64,000 nucleotides of DNA from Methanoregula sp. Its GTDB lineage: Archaea; Halobacteriota; Methanomicrobia; Methanomicrobiales; Methanospirillaceae. The position numbers and the translations under genes are program-made. Numbering within the stretch: position 1 is the first letter of the stretch; the number at the start of each line of letters is the position of its first letter. The notes under the pieces were generated by a model. That model was not told where the DNA came from. It ran no database searches and worked only from the letters and a program-made list of their open reading frames with translations. The DNA is taken from assembly GCA_026394605.1 (NCBI GenBank), contig JAPKXY010000029.1:1-64000 (forward strand). The letters are read 5' to 3'. Positions 29,389-38,307 of the stretch are shown piece after piece.

Positions 29389-30369
29389 TCAGAGAGCACC
29401 TTTTTCCGTGGAAGTCGCCGGCATTTCTGTTCTCTTCAGTTCATCATCTCTTTTCGCGGTTGGCCGGGTTTCCTGTTTTTTTTGCTCTTTTTCTTCAGTC
29501 AGTATTTTAGCGAGCGAGACGGTACCAGTCATATCACCTAGGGTCATCGTATTAAGAACAGTGGAAGGGACGATGACAATGGTCGCGTTTTGCTTCAGTC
29601 CTTCATAGAGCATGTTCATCGCCCTTAAATGCAGGGCGATAGGATTGTTCTGGTAGGTCTTTGCCGCTTCCTCAAATTTCTCGGCAACCTGCCGTTCCGA
29701 ATCACCGAGGATCACGCGTGCCTGCCGTTCCCGTTCTGCCTGTGCCTGCATGGACATCGCGTCCTGAAGTTCATTCGGTATCAGGACGTCCCGTATTTCG
29801 ACCGAACTGACATGAACTCCCCATTCGATTGTCCGGAGATCGATAATCTTCTGCAGTTCCTTATCGAGTTTCTCCCTCCCTTCCAGCATATCGGAGAGAA
29901 ACGACTTGCCGATGACTTCCCGGAGTGCCGTCTGGGATGCCCAGCTGATCGCGGAACGGTAATCTTCAACTTCAAGGGCTGCTTTTTGAGCATCGAGTAC
30001 CTTCCAGAAGAGCACCGCTTCAACGTCCACCGGTACGGTATCCTTGGTAAGGGTTTTTTCGGCCTTGAACGATGTCGTGATGATACGGTTATCAATCCAG
30101 TAAGCGACTTTCTCGATGACCGGTATGATGAAGAATACACCAGGCCCTTTCAGTTCGGTAAATTTTCCCAGACGTAATACGACAACTCTCTCCCACTGGT
30201 CAGCAATCTTCACCGAAGCCGCGATGAATGCTGCAATGATGATCCAGACAACCGCGGCCACAAGGTAGAGTGTCTGACCCAAGCTGGTAAGCCCGACGTA
30301 GAATAACCAGAGTGCGGGTGTACAAAGAATAATAAATATGATATATGGCAATGGATGCTGTTGGGACAT
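29389..30369 (-). CDS. Slipin/SPFH (band 7) membrane protein
   Basis: 326 residues: two hydrophobic segments near the N terminus (to about residue 52), a band 7 domain (about 55-250, with VVVLRLGKFTELKGPGVFF and the SEIRDVLIP-type block VSSVEIRDVLIPNELQD) and a charged coiled tail. It forms membrane microdomain oligomers. No NfeD-type protease gene adjoins it. Longer Lys/Glu/Thr-rich tail than usual. Confidence 0.92.
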   Translation of the reverse strand: MSQQHPLPYIIFIILCTPALWLFYVGLTSLGQTLYLVAAVVWIIIAAFIAASVKIADQWERVVVLRLGKFTELKGPGVFFIIPVIEKVAYWIDNRIITTSFKAEKTLTKDTVPVDVEAVLFWKVLDAQKAALEVEDYRSAISWASQTALREVIGKSFLSDMLEGREKLDKELQKIIDLRTIEWGVHVSSVEIRDVLIPNELQDAMSMQAQAERERQARVILGDSERQVAEKFEEAAKTYQNNPIALHLRAMNMLYEGLKQNATIVIVPSTVLNTMTLGDMTGTVSLAKILTEEKEQKKQETRPTAKRDDELKRTEMPATSTEKGAL

Positions 30370-30584
30370 GATATCCCTTCTCTTACTTTCTCCCTAAATA
30401 AATATAGATACCTGCAAAGTCAGGCAGCCTTCATGATGTAACCGGCCAGGTATAATAAACGGCACCTGCAAGGAGAGAGACGGCGACGATCATTTCTCCG
30501 TGTTCAAGATCGTGTTCGAAACTTATAACCCTGACTGCAGATCCATAATGACCTAAAAAATGCCCCGAATACAAGAAATCTGAG

Positions 30585-30658
30585 TGCCTCAGCCCGGATT
30601 TGAACCGGGGACAACCAGATCTTCAGTCTGGCGCTCTCCCAGTCTGAGCTACTGAGGC
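30585..30658 (-). tRNA. tRNA-Phe (GAA)
   Basis: Cloverleaf read on the minus strand: acceptor GCCTCAG pairs with CTGAGGC, anticodon stem CCAGA/TCTGG with loop CTGAAGA gives anticodon GAA, T-loop GTTCAAATC, discriminator A, no encoded CCA. Confidence 0.95.
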
Positions 30659-30770
30659 AGGGATACAAATGTTGTTGTTGTTGATTAATAAAGGATATGT
30701 TCCCGCCCGTGAGTAAGTACCGCCGACGGTTTCTTTTTATGTGCCGCGATGACACTACTAATCCGTACAG

Positions 30771-31739
30771 ATGCCCTTTGCCCTGACAACCACCAATGGC
30801 GACGAGACAGGCCTTTCCGTTGCAGTCGCTTCACGCACCGCCCATATCGTCCACCTCACGCACAACGATCTGGACGCTGTCGGAGCGGACGCGATCCACC
30901 GGATGAAATATGGCGACGGGGTGTTTTCCATATGGAGTTCGGTGGGCAGGTTCCCAAGGATATTTTCTGCTGTCGCATCCTGCGAGGGGAAGGGCAACCT
31001 TCTCTCCATCTCCGATCTTGGATATTATAAGGAAATCGAGCATATCGCGCGCCGTGCACGAGCGAACGGCTGGATCATTGAGTGGCGGGACCACCACCGC
31101 TGGCGGGATGATGAGGTCGCAAGGGTACAAAAAGAGATTGCGCTGCTCCATATCGATACCTCGGTCTGCGCAACGGGGATTGTCGCGGTGGATCTCCTGC
31201 CAGATAACAAGACCGCTACTGAGGTCGCACAGGTGGTCTGTGACTACGATTTGTGGAGACACCACGATCCCCGTTCCTCGGTGCTCGGGCAGGTGCTCCA
31301 GAGAAAGAAAAACCGCGATCATGTACGGGATTGCCTTGTCAACGGCATCTTTTCCGACAATCTGATCGAACATGAGTTTACCGACATCAAAGCTGAGATG
31401 GAATCGATGATGCGGCGCAGCCTTCGGCACACGACCATCGTTGGCACGAAATACCGGATCGCCTTTGCCCCGCTCTACGGGTACCCGAGCGAGACGGCGC
31501 ACTTTATCCGCGACAAGAAAAAGACCGATATCGAAGTCATCATCGGAAAGGAGGGGAGGTTCTCGCTTCGCTCCGTCCCACCCATCAGCCACCTGATCGC
31601 CCGCGAGTTCAATGGTGGCGGGCACCCGAACGCAGCGGGAGGCAGCTTTAATTTCACGGTGATTGAACGGTTCACCTTCTGGCTGTTCAAGAAGAGCCGG
31701 CACTTCGATGAGTTCGTAAAAGTCGCGCAGTCGAGATGA
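30771..31739 (+). CDS. DHH/DHHA1-family phosphoesterase
   Basis: 322 residues with the four DHH motifs: THNDLDAVGADAI (motif I), LLSISDLGYYKE (II), WRDHHRW (III) and VCDYDLWRHHD (IV). The C-terminal DHHA1 nucleotide-binding loop is FNGGGHPNAAGGSF. Such two-domain proteins hydrolyse oligonucleotides, cyclic dinucleotides or pAp. It lacks extra domains, so substrate is not fixed. Single gene, converging with 31762. Confidence 0.92.
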   Translation: MPFALTTTNGDETGLSVAVASRTAHIVHLTHNDLDAVGADAIHRMKYGDGVFSIWSSVGRFPRIFSAVASCEGKGNLLSISDLGYYKEIEHIARRARANGWIIEWRDHHRWRDDEVARVQKEIALLHIDTSVCATGIVAVDLLPDNKTATEVAQVVCDYDLWRHHDPRSSVLGQVLQRKKNRDHVRDCLVNGIFSDNLIEHEFTDIKAEMESMMRRSLRHTTIVGTKYRIAFAPLYGYPSETAHFIRDKKKTDIEVIIGKEGRFSLRSVPPISHLIAREFNGGGHPNAAGGSFNFTVIERFTFWLFKKSRHFDEFVKVAQSR

Positions 31740-31761
31740 AAATCCCCCACTCAAGTTTATT

Positions 31762-32553
31762 CTATTTTAAATAGGTCGCGGAACCGACAAGAGACTTCCA
31801 GTAGGTTTCACACATGTCCGTGCAGTACCCGCCAACCATGATCTGATCCGGATCAAGATGTGACAGGGTGCGTGCAATCGATTCGGCATCAGCGTCCACC
31901 AGAATGATCTGTAAAAGTTCGTACTCGTTTGCAAGATCGAATACCGCATTGAGTTGATCTTTACCCACTGCTATCCGCCGCTGGTGCTCCATCAGGGTTC
32001 CAAGACTCTCACGGTCAGGGTCAGGCTGGAAGAAAAATACATTCTGCCGTGCAAGCGCTGATATTTCCCCCTCGTCCATCGTGTCACAGATGAGTACATT
32101 TCCCCCAATCCCTGCATCCCGCATTGCTCTCATTATCGTGCGGTACACGCCGGCGATTGCATCATGCCACTCATCCTCATCATCGTAGTACGTATCAGTG
32201 ATCCTAAGAGCATGCGGAGCGGGCAACGCGCACCAGACGCCATTTTTCTGCGCCACGAGCTGAGCGGTGTCCTCTATGATCACTTCCGTACACACGCCAA
32301 GCTCATCGATTGCATTCCCATCATGAACGCCGATCAGGGATTCCAGAATCCGATCTCTGCAGAATTTTCCACCTGCACACGGTATGCCGATTTCAGCGGC
32401 GATCTGCGGGGCAAGCGACTGGTCGAGCAGGTACGAGATGAGATCGGCAGATGCCCCCCGGTGCCCGACTACCCACGCTGCAAGCGCGGTAACATCCGGT
32501 ATGCCAGGTTCCGCACCAAACGCCCGTGTTGCCAGTTTCAGCCGTTTTCCCAT
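31762..32553 (-). CDS. Hypothetical protein, 263 aa
   Basis: Family not recognised. It is acidic and soluble, without signal peptide or membrane helices. Cysteines occur singly (IPCAGGKFC, GVCTEV, GGYCTDMCE), and the C-terminal MVGGYCTDMCETYWKS is a possible metal or active site. It has alternating alpha/beta pattern. ATG 32553 is taken; the frame is open to 32580. Divergent from metG across 42 bases, so the two share a promoter region. Confidence 0.65.
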   Translation of the reverse strand: MGKRLKLATRAFGAEPGIPDVTALAAWVVGHRGASADLISYLLDQSLAPQIAAEIGIPCAGGKFCRDRILESLIGVHDGNAIDELGVCTEVIIEDTAQLVAQKNGVWCALPAPHALRITDTYYDDEDEWHDAIAGVYRTIMRAMRDAGIGGNVLICDTMDEGEISALARQNVFFFQPDPDRESLGTLMEHQRRIAVGKDQLNAVFDLANEYELLQIILVDADAESIARTLSHLDPDQIMVGGYCTDMCETYWKSLVGSATYLK

Positions 32554-32595
32554 GGTATATGAATTATAACGTATCAGCATCTAAAAATACTGATA

Positions 32596-34581
32596 ATGAT
32601 GCCACCGCTTCTCGTCACCTGCGGGCTCCCGTACACAAACGGACCCTGTCACCTCGGGCACCTGCGAACGTACGTCCCCGCAGACGCTTTCGTCCGTTAC
32701 ATGCGGCGGACAGGCGAGGAAGTCGTGTTTGTCTGCGGGTCTGACAACCACGGGACACCGATCGTGGTGTCTGCCGAACAGGCAGGCGTATCGCCACGCA
32801 AGCTTTCGGAACAATATCACGAGCACTTTAATGCGACGTTCAAGCGGATGGGGGTGCACTTCGACCACTTTGGGATGACCGACGACCCGACCAACCACCG
32901 GCGTACGACCGCGATTGTAAAATCTCTGATCAACAATAACTACGTCTATAAGCAGGTCGTACACCAGGCGTATTGCACGAAGTGCAAACGATTCCTGCCC
33001 GACCGGTATGTCGAAGGGATCTGTCCGCACTGCGGTACGCCGGCACGGGGTGATGAATGCGACCAGGGATGCGGTAAACACCTTGAACCCGGTGAGATCA
33101 GGGAGCCGGTCTGCAAAGTCTGCGGGACGAAAGCGGAGTTCCGTGACCAGGAACATTACTTCTTCAAACTCAGCAGGTTCAAAGATTTCCTGCTCCCCTA
33201 TCTCGATCAGGTGAAGGGAACCACAAACGCAAAGAATTACGCGATCGGGTGGATTAAGGAGGAACTTCACGATTGGTGCATCACCCGCACACTCGACTGG
33301 GGAGTGAAGTTCCCCGGGCGGGATGACCTCGTGGTGTATGTCTGGGTGGATGCCCCTGTAGGCTACATTGCATTTACCGAGGAGTGGGCGAAAAAAACGG
33401 GTAAGGACTGGAAACGCTCCTGGTGCGGTGAAAACCGGGTCACACATTTCATTGGCGGTGACATCATCTACCATCACTGCATCTTCTGGCCAGCGCTGCT
33501 CAAAGGGGCGGGCTACGGGGTACCGTATGCAATTGTTGCATCCGGCATGGTGAAGGTGGACGACCACAAGTTCAGTAAATCGCGAGGTTATGTTGTCTGG
33601 ACAAACGAGGACTACCTTGACAAGGGGCTGCCCGCCGATTACCTGCGTTACTACCTGCTCTCGTACACGAACCATACCAAGGAACTGAACTTCTCATGGA
33701 AGGTCTTTTCCGAGCGGATCAACAACGAGGTCGTCAATATTTTTGGCAATTTCGTGTACCGCACACTTTTCTTTGCCCATAAGGAGTTCGGCGGCATACC
33801 AGATGGTCCAGTCGACCCCGCCATCATCGCAGAGATCGAGGAGTGCACAAAAACTGTTGATAACTTCATGAAGGAGTATGAGTTCAAGGGCGCGGCGGAT
33901 GCAGTGATGAGCCTTGCTGCGTTCGGTAACGCATACATGCAGAACAACGCGGCGTGGAAAATCGTCAAGACTGACAGAGCTGCGGCCGCAACGGTGATCA
34001 AGAACTGCGTCCAGCTCATCAAAGCCATCGCCCTTCTCATCGAGCCAATGATGCCGGAAAAGGCGCAGGAGTGCTGGGTGATGCTGGGGTACACAGACAC
34101 GATCGCAACCCACCAGATTTCTGACGCAATACAGGAAGTCCGTGCGACGAACATCCCGGTGCCCAAACCACTCTTTGCCAAAATGGATGAGAACAAGATC
34201 GCAGAACTCGATGCGCTGCTGCAGAAGCGTGTCGCGGAGGCGAACAGAAAGATGGAGAAAATACCTACTGTATCATTCGAGGAATTCCAGAAACTGGAGA
34301 TAAGGACAGGCAGGGTGCTTGCCGCAGAACAGGTACCGAAATCGAACAAGTTACTCAGGCTACAGGTCGACATTGGCGGTGAGACCCGCCAGATCGTCGC
34401 CGGCATGCAGCAGATCTACAAGCCTGAAGAGCTTGTGGGAAAAGATGTGGTTGTTGTCACCAACCTTGCGCCGTCAAGGATATTCGGCATAGAGAGCAAC
34501 GGGATGATTCTCGCTGCGGGAGAACAGGCATCGCTGCTGGTGCCATTAAAACCGGTGGAGCCGGGGACAAAGATACGGTAA
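32596..34581 (+). CDS. metG: Methionyl-tRNA synthetase
   Basis: 661 residues, class I. The HIGH-type motif is YTNGPCHLGHLRTY and the KMSKS-type motif is KFSKSRG near residue 325. The zinc-binding insert has CTKCKRFLPD, CPHCG, CDQGCGKHL and CKVCG. A C-terminal tRNA-binding OB-fold domain from about residue 555 (EEFQKLEIRTGRVLAAEQVP, GIESNGMILAA) is fused, as in many euryarchaea. Charges tRNA-Met. Confidence 0.97.
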   Translation: MMPPLLVTCGLPYTNGPCHLGHLRTYVPADAFVRYMRRTGEEVVFVCGSDNHGTPIVVSAEQAGVSPRKLSEQYHEHFNATFKRMGVHFDHFGMTDDPTNHRRTTAIVKSLINNNYVYKQVVHQAYCTKCKRFLPDRYVEGICPHCGTPARGDECDQGCGKHLEPGEIREPVCKVCGTKAEFRDQEHYFFKLSRFKDFLLPYLDQVKGTTNAKNYAIGWIKEELHDWCITRTLDWGVKFPGRDDLVVYVWVDAPVGYIAFTEEWAKKTGKDWKRSWCGENRVTHFIGGDIIYHHCIFWPALLKGAGYGVPYAIVASGMVKVDDHKFSKSRGYVVWTNEDYLDKGLPADYLRYYLLSYTNHTKELNFSWKVFSERINNEVVNIFGNFVYRTLFFAHKEFGGIPDGPVDPAIIAEIEECTKTVDNFMKEYEFKGAADAVMSLAAFGNAYMQNNAAWKIVKTDRAAAATVIKNCVQLIKAIALLIEPMMPEKAQECWVMLGYTDTIATHQISDAIQEVRATNIPVPKPLFAKMDENKIAELDALLQKRVAEANRKMEKIPTVSFEEFQKLEIRTGRVLAAEQVPKSNKLLRLQVDIGGETRQIVAGMQQIYKPEELVGKDVVVVTNLAPSRIFGIESNGMILAAGEQASLLVPLKPVEPGTKIR

Positions 34582-34617
34582 AGGAAAATTAGTATTTTGA
34601 TGTAATTTGATATTTTT

Positions 34618-35217
34618 TTATTTCATTGCTTCGTGTATTGCTTCCTTAACTTTCTCGTCCTCTTCACTTTCAAGCGCCCTGATTAGTGCAGCGTGTACTT
34701 TTTTCCCGCCAATTGCACCAAGTGCCCGGACTGCCATCATCCGGACGTACTTGTTCTCGTCTTTTAACAAAATAATCATCGGTTCGAGGGCATCGGAGTC
34801 CCCGAGTTCACGCAGCCCCTTCGCCGCCATATACCGCACATGATCGCGGTTGTCTTTCAGCGCCTGGATGAGCGGCTTGACCGCTTTTTCATCTGCGATT
34901 TTACCCAGCGCTTCTGCGGCACGGTACCGTGTCTCCCATTTCTTCTCCTTCATCGCAGTAGCGAGTGGTTCGATCGCCGCCTTGCCGATCGAGGAGAGGG
35001 CAAGCGTCGCTTGTTCACGTACTGCCTTGTCAAAGTCCGCAAGTGCTTCGATCAGCGGCTGGATGGCCCGCGGATTCTTTGCCTGCCCGAGAAGGTATGC
35101 AGCATACTGCCGGACCTTCGGGTCGGTGCTGTTTCTCAGGGCCTGGACCATTCCCTCAAGTCCCTGGTTCTTAATGTTGTCTGCCCCTTCCGGTTTTTCG
35201 GGTGCGTTTGTGTCTGC
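34618..35217 (-). CDS. HEAT-repeat protein
   Basis: 199 residues, about five HEAT/PBS-lyase-type repeats of some 31 residues: KVRQYAAYLLGQAKNPRAI, AVREQATLALSSIG, ETRYRAAEALGKIADEKAV, HVRYMAAKGLRELGDSDAL, YVRMMAVRALGAIGGKKV. A scaffold for protein interaction; partner unknown. A TATA-like TTAAATAAA about 40 bases upstream of ATG 35217 supports this start over 35247. Confidence 0.9.
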   Translation of the reverse strand, partial: ADTNAPEKPEGADNIKNQGLEGMVQALRNSTDPKVRQYAAYLLGQAKNPRAIQPLIEALADFDKAVREQATLALSSIGKAAIEPLATAMKEKKWETRYRAAEALGKIADEKAVKPLIQALKDNRDHVRYMAAKGLRELGDSDALEPMIILLKDENKYVRMMAVRALGAIGGKKVHAALIRALESEEDEKVKEAIHEAMK

Positions 35218-35406
35218 CATGGTTCGTCTCAAAAGGTATTCTCTCATCCCTTTATTTAAGCCAGATCACATGCATTCAGGCATATCGGAAAAAAAGAGAA
35301 TGAGGAAAAAAGAACTATTTTAGGTTTGTTGTTGGTGTACTGGTGGTGATGTGGATGAATATTGGTCTCTGCTGGCGGGTACGCGCAGCCCGTTCCTGCA
35401 CCGGAC

Positions 35407-35805
35407 TCACGGGCTCGTGATCTCACCCCACCACGTGTCAAATGACACCCCCGGCATCGAATCGATGGTCGGGACTTGTCTGTGCGGTCGTGAGCTTATC
35501 CTGTTAACACTGCAGCTGGCGCACATATCCGCCGGAATGTACCACTGCCCGATACAGAGGGCGTGCTGACCGCAACGGTAGCGCAATGGAGTGCTGGTCC
35601 AGTTCTCATCGTCAGGTGCCCGTGTCCTTTTTGGCCTCTTATTAATTGACATGCGGGCATCTTTGACAGGACTACACAGGGTACTCAATGGGATAACAGG
35701 CTGCCGGACACCCCCGTTCAGCATATACCCGCAGACCAGAAGATTCGGCACAACGACAATCACGAGCGCGAAGAATCCCGCGAACATAATGGGTGGATCG
35801 CTCAT
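35407..35805 (-). CDS. Small membrane protein with Cys-rich tail
   Basis: 132 residues, no known family. One N-terminal membrane segment (FAGFFALVIVVVPNLLVCGYML) is followed by a basic stretch and a cysteine group RCGQHALC and MCASC, which could bind a metal. Its ATG overlaps the stop of the secreted-protein gene upstream (TGATG), so it is translationally coupled to it, the best evidence that it is real. Confidence 0.5.
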   Translation of the reverse strand: MSDPPIMFAGFFALVIVVVPNLLVCGYMLNGGVRQPVIPLSTLCSPVKDARMSINKRPKRTRAPDDENWTSTPLRYRCGQHALCIGQWYIPADMCASCSVNRISSRPHRQVPTIDSMPGVSFDTWWGEITSP

Positions 35806-36614
35806 CAGGGCGCCTCCATCCGACTCCCGGCAAACCCTGGTACTTGAACGGCCACGGCAAAATGCAGATCTGTCATGATTCGCGAAAGGTTCACGAATGC
35901 TGCGTGGATCTTCTCGTTGGCTGACTCGATAGCGCCGTAGTCCTCCGATGACAATGCGGATGCGAGCTCGCTGCGCATCGCCGCGATCTCGTCAACTGTT
36001 TCCTGTGCTGTGGCAATTTCATAACCGTTCTCCTTTAAGGTACTGATGGTCTCCTGCACCATTCCAACACGGAGATCGAATGCATCAAGTTCTGCTATCA
36101 TGCGGACCTGCCAGTACCGGTCTCTTAATGCTTTCACGTAGGGGCTGGTTTCCCCGGCAGCATGGACAGCCGTGACAAGGTCGCTCTGATTTCCCCCTGC
36201 TGCTTCCATTCGCACGCAGGTCTCTTCGCGGAATGTTCGCGTAATAGTGCGGAGGTCCCGCTGTATACGATCAAGCCCTTCCGGTGTAGAGAGCGTCGGG
36301 ATCCGATCAGCGGTGCGCTGGAAATCTTCCAGTGTTGAGGCAAGAGCCGCGGTTGAACCGTTGATGGACGCAAGGTAATCGACCGTTGCCTGCATCCCGA
36401 CCTCCTGTTTTGCCGCAAGCCAGGTAATGTGTGCCTGACGTGATGCGACCTCGTCGTAGAATGTGGGCACCTGCCCGGTCGTCACGGTTGCTTCAGATGC
36501 ATTCGCCGGTGATGCAAGCATGGCAACCAGCAGACCTGCGGCAATGATCAGCATCGAAAACCTGATCACCAGGCTACCGGTAAGAAGAATCCGGCTCATG
36601 CGATTATTGAACAT
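35805..36614 (-). CDS. Secreted helical protein of unknown function
   Basis: 269 residues. The N-terminal signal sequence (FSMLIIAAGLLVAMLASPANA) is followed by a mainly helical extracytoplasmic part rich in Ala, Glu and Thr, with segments such as STLEDFQRTADRIPTLS and ETISTLKENGYEIATAQETV that suggest a helical bundle. AGGTGA lies seven bases before ATG 36614. Family not recognised. Divergent from the DUF4349 lipoprotein gene; the intervening region carries two kinds of repeats. Confidence 0.68.
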   Translation of the reverse strand: MFNNRMSRILLTGSLVIRFSMLIIAAGLLVAMLASPANASEATVTTGQVPTFYDEVASRQAHITWLAAKQEVGMQATVDYLASINGSTAALASTLEDFQRTADRIPTLSTPEGLDRIQRDLRTITRTFREETCVRMEAAGGNQSDLVTAVHAAGETSPYVKALRDRYWQVRMIAELDAFDLRVGMVQETISTLKENGYEIATAQETVDEIAAMRSELASALSSEDYGAIESANEKIHAAFVNLSRIMTDLHFAVAVQVPGFAGSRMEAP

Positions 36615-36710
36615 ATCATTTCACCTCGTGAGATCCATCCTCCGGGAACGAACCGCCTCTTATTGGATCAGCAGGTGCGTAATTAAATTCGTAAAATCAG
36701 AACGGTTGGA

Positions 36711-36752
36711 TCGTTGAACCACCGGGTTCTCTCGTTGAACCACGGGGTTAGC
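36711..36752. promoter_or_regulatory. Two 21-base direct repeats upstream of 36614 gene
   Basis: TCGTTGAACCACCGGGTTCTC and the next 21 bases (TCGTTGAACCACGGGGTTAGC) follow each other directly. Each contains AACC-N4-GGTT. The period is two helical turns. They lie about 30 bases upstream of an AATTTAATTA TATA-like element (36669-36680) serving the minus-strand gene, a typical activator position. Confidence 0.45.
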
Positions 36753-36817
36753 TGTCATGAAGTAACTCTTTGAAAATGAACGCACATTTCCAATAATTCG
36801 CCATAAAATCGTTCTAT

Positions 36818-36839
36818 AACTGCGAACACGTTCGCAGTT
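36818..36839. promoter_or_regulatory. 22-bp perfect inverted repeat upstream of DUF4349 gene
   Basis: AACTGCGAAC-AC-GTTCGCAGTT, 10-bp arms with a 2-base centre. It ends five bases before the TATA run at 36845 and so lies where archaeal upstream activators bind, though it could also repress by masking the BRE. Confidence 0.6.
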
Positions 36840-36844
36840 TAGCA

Positions 36845-36857
36845 TTAAAATATATAT
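36845..36857 (+). promoter_or_regulatory. TATA box, leaderless promoter of DUF4349 gene
   Basis: TTAAAATATATAT is centred 28 bases before ATG 36879, so transcription should begin at or next to the start codon. No ribosome site is present, in agreement with a leaderless mRNA. Confidence 0.6.
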
Positions 36858-36878
36858 CGTCGCGTATGATGCTTTTCT

Positions 36879-37790
36879 ATGAATAACAAAATTGTTGCAC
36901 TCATCCTAGTGTGCTGTGCGGTTGCTGCAACCGGTTGCATGGGGCTTGCAGAGAACGTACTGCCCCAGCAGAGGACAACACCCGCCGGGTATTCAACGGG
37001 CGGCAACTGGCAGGGAATTGCTCTGGAGAAGGCATTGGATTCCAGCCCTGCACCAGTCCCCACCATGAAACCGTCAAGCTTTGTGCCGGGAAGCGGGATC
37101 GAGACCAAAATTATCAAGACCGCACAGGTGACCATCGAAGTGAAGGACGTGACGGCATCGGCGGATGCACTCAAGGCGCTTGCAGTGCAGAAAAGCGGGT
37201 ATCTCTCATCTTCAAACATCCAGAAAGGCTACAACAACCGGCTCTCCGCAACTGTTATAATTCGCATCCCGCAGTCAGAGTTTGAGGGTGTGATGGAAAA
37301 CGTTAAATCGGTCGGAACCGTTAAATCAGTCTCGACACAGGGGGAGGATGTAACCGAGGAGTACGTCGACCTTGTCGCCCGCAAGACCGCGTACCAGAAC
37401 CAACTCGAAGCCTACAACCGGATCATGGCGAAAGGCGATAAGGTGGAAGATATTCTGAAGATACAGCAGCAGATCGAGCGGGTGCAGGTCGAGCTTGACC
37501 GGATTGAGGGCAGGATGCGGTACCTGAACAACCGGATCGACCTCTCCACCATCACCGTGAACCTGCAGGAGCCGGAGCCGGTTGGCGGGGAGGCTGGACA
37601 CAGCTTCATTTCCGCAATCAACGATGGGATTGCCGGGTTCTTCGGCATGATCGATGCGATGATTGTCCTTGTCCTTACGTTCCTGCCGCTCATCCTTATT
37701 GGTGCAGGTGCATACGGGATCTACCGCTGGAAGAAGGGAAAGAAGCCGGTAGCATCGATAAGTGTGCCCGGACAGGGTGAGATAAAATAG
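36879..37790 (+). CDS. DUF4349 lipoprotein
   Basis: 303 residues. The lipobox VAATGC (Cys20) is followed by a linker, the DUF4349 domain (about 80-235: IIKTAQVTIEVKDVTASADA, GYLSSSNIQKG, ATVIIRIPQSEFE) with a long coiled coil (about 165-215, ILKIQQQIERVQVELDRIE), and a C-terminal membrane helix (MIVLVLTFLPLILIGAGAY) with a short basic tail. It should thus be anchored at both ends on the outer face. Function is unknown; DUF4349 proteins resemble periplasmic adaptor coiled coils. Confidence 0.88.
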   Translation: MNNKIVALILVCCAVAATGCMGLAENVLPQQRTTPAGYSTGGNWQGIALEKALDSSPAPVPTMKPSSFVPGSGIETKIIKTAQVTIEVKDVTASADALKALAVQKSGYLSSSNIQKGYNNRLSATVIIRIPQSEFEGVMENVKSVGTVKSVSTQGEDVTEEYVDLVARKTAYQNQLEAYNRIMAKGDKVEDILKIQQQIERVQVELDRIEGRMRYLNNRIDLSTITVNLQEPEPVGGEAGHSFISAINDGIAGFFGMIDAMIVLVLTFLPLILIGAGAYGIYRWKKGKKPVASISVPGQGEIK

Positions 37791-37879
37791 GATCAACCTT
37801 TTTTAAGCGCATACCGGACACCGAACGCATCAATTTTAATAGCTCAGAGCATACACTGAACCGTAGAGGAGGTATTAAG

Positions 37880-38185
37880 ATGCCAGTCTTAAAACGTATT
37901 GGAATCGTATCCGCGGCGAAGATCACTGCGGTTATAGGTATAGTCATAGGACTAATCATGGGGATCATTTTTGCCTTGATCTCGACGTTATTTGGAAGTA
38001 TGTCTGACATAATTGGTCCGGGGATGCTGGGAGGAGCCGGATTCGGGGCTCTTGGACTCCTTGCGATCGTCATTCTCCCAATCGTATACGGAATTGGCGG
38101 GTTCATTTATGGTGCCGTTGTTGCCGTGATCTACAATATCATCGCCAGAATTATTGGCGGCATTATCCTGGAATTCGAAGGTTGA
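37880..38185 (+). CDS. Small membrane protein, DUF3566-like
   Basis: 101 residues with two to three hydrophobic segments rich in Gly and Ile (AVIGIVIGLIMGIIFALIST; GLLAIVILPIVYGIGGFIYG; AVVAVIYNIIARIIGG). The GGFIYGAVVAVIYNIIAR pattern is seen in DUF3566-like small transmembrane proteins. GGAGGT stands at good distance before ATG 37880. Follows the DUF4349 gene by 89 bases. Function unknown. Confidence 0.75.
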   Translation: MPVLKRIGIVSAAKITAVIGIVIGLIMGIIFALISTLFGSMSDIIGPGMLGGAGFGALGLLAIVILPIVYGIGGFIYGAVVAVIYNIIARIIGGIILEFEG

Positions 38186-38307
38186 TACCTTCTCTTCGTC
38201 GAGGTACTGATGTACCTCTCAGATATTAAGGGAAAACAAGCACTGACCACTTCATAATTTTTCAGCAGTATCAAGCAATCGAAGGTTGTTAATAAGAGTG
38301 GTGTAAT

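Noticed and set aside
31762-32553. Possible isochorismatase-like reading because of the C-terminal YCTDMC motif
   Set aside because: The cysteine motif is suggestive but the N-terminal catalytic Asp and Lys blocks of that family are not found, so I leave it as hypothetical.
32581-33675. 364-codon frame antisense to metG
   Set aside because: Mirror of a high-G+C gene with strong codon bias; metG is certain and the antisense product has no motif.
36660-36845. 61-codon minus-strand frame containing a repeated NPVVQR peptide
   Set aside because: The peptide repeat simply reflects the 21-base DNA repeats; the region is a divergent promoter.
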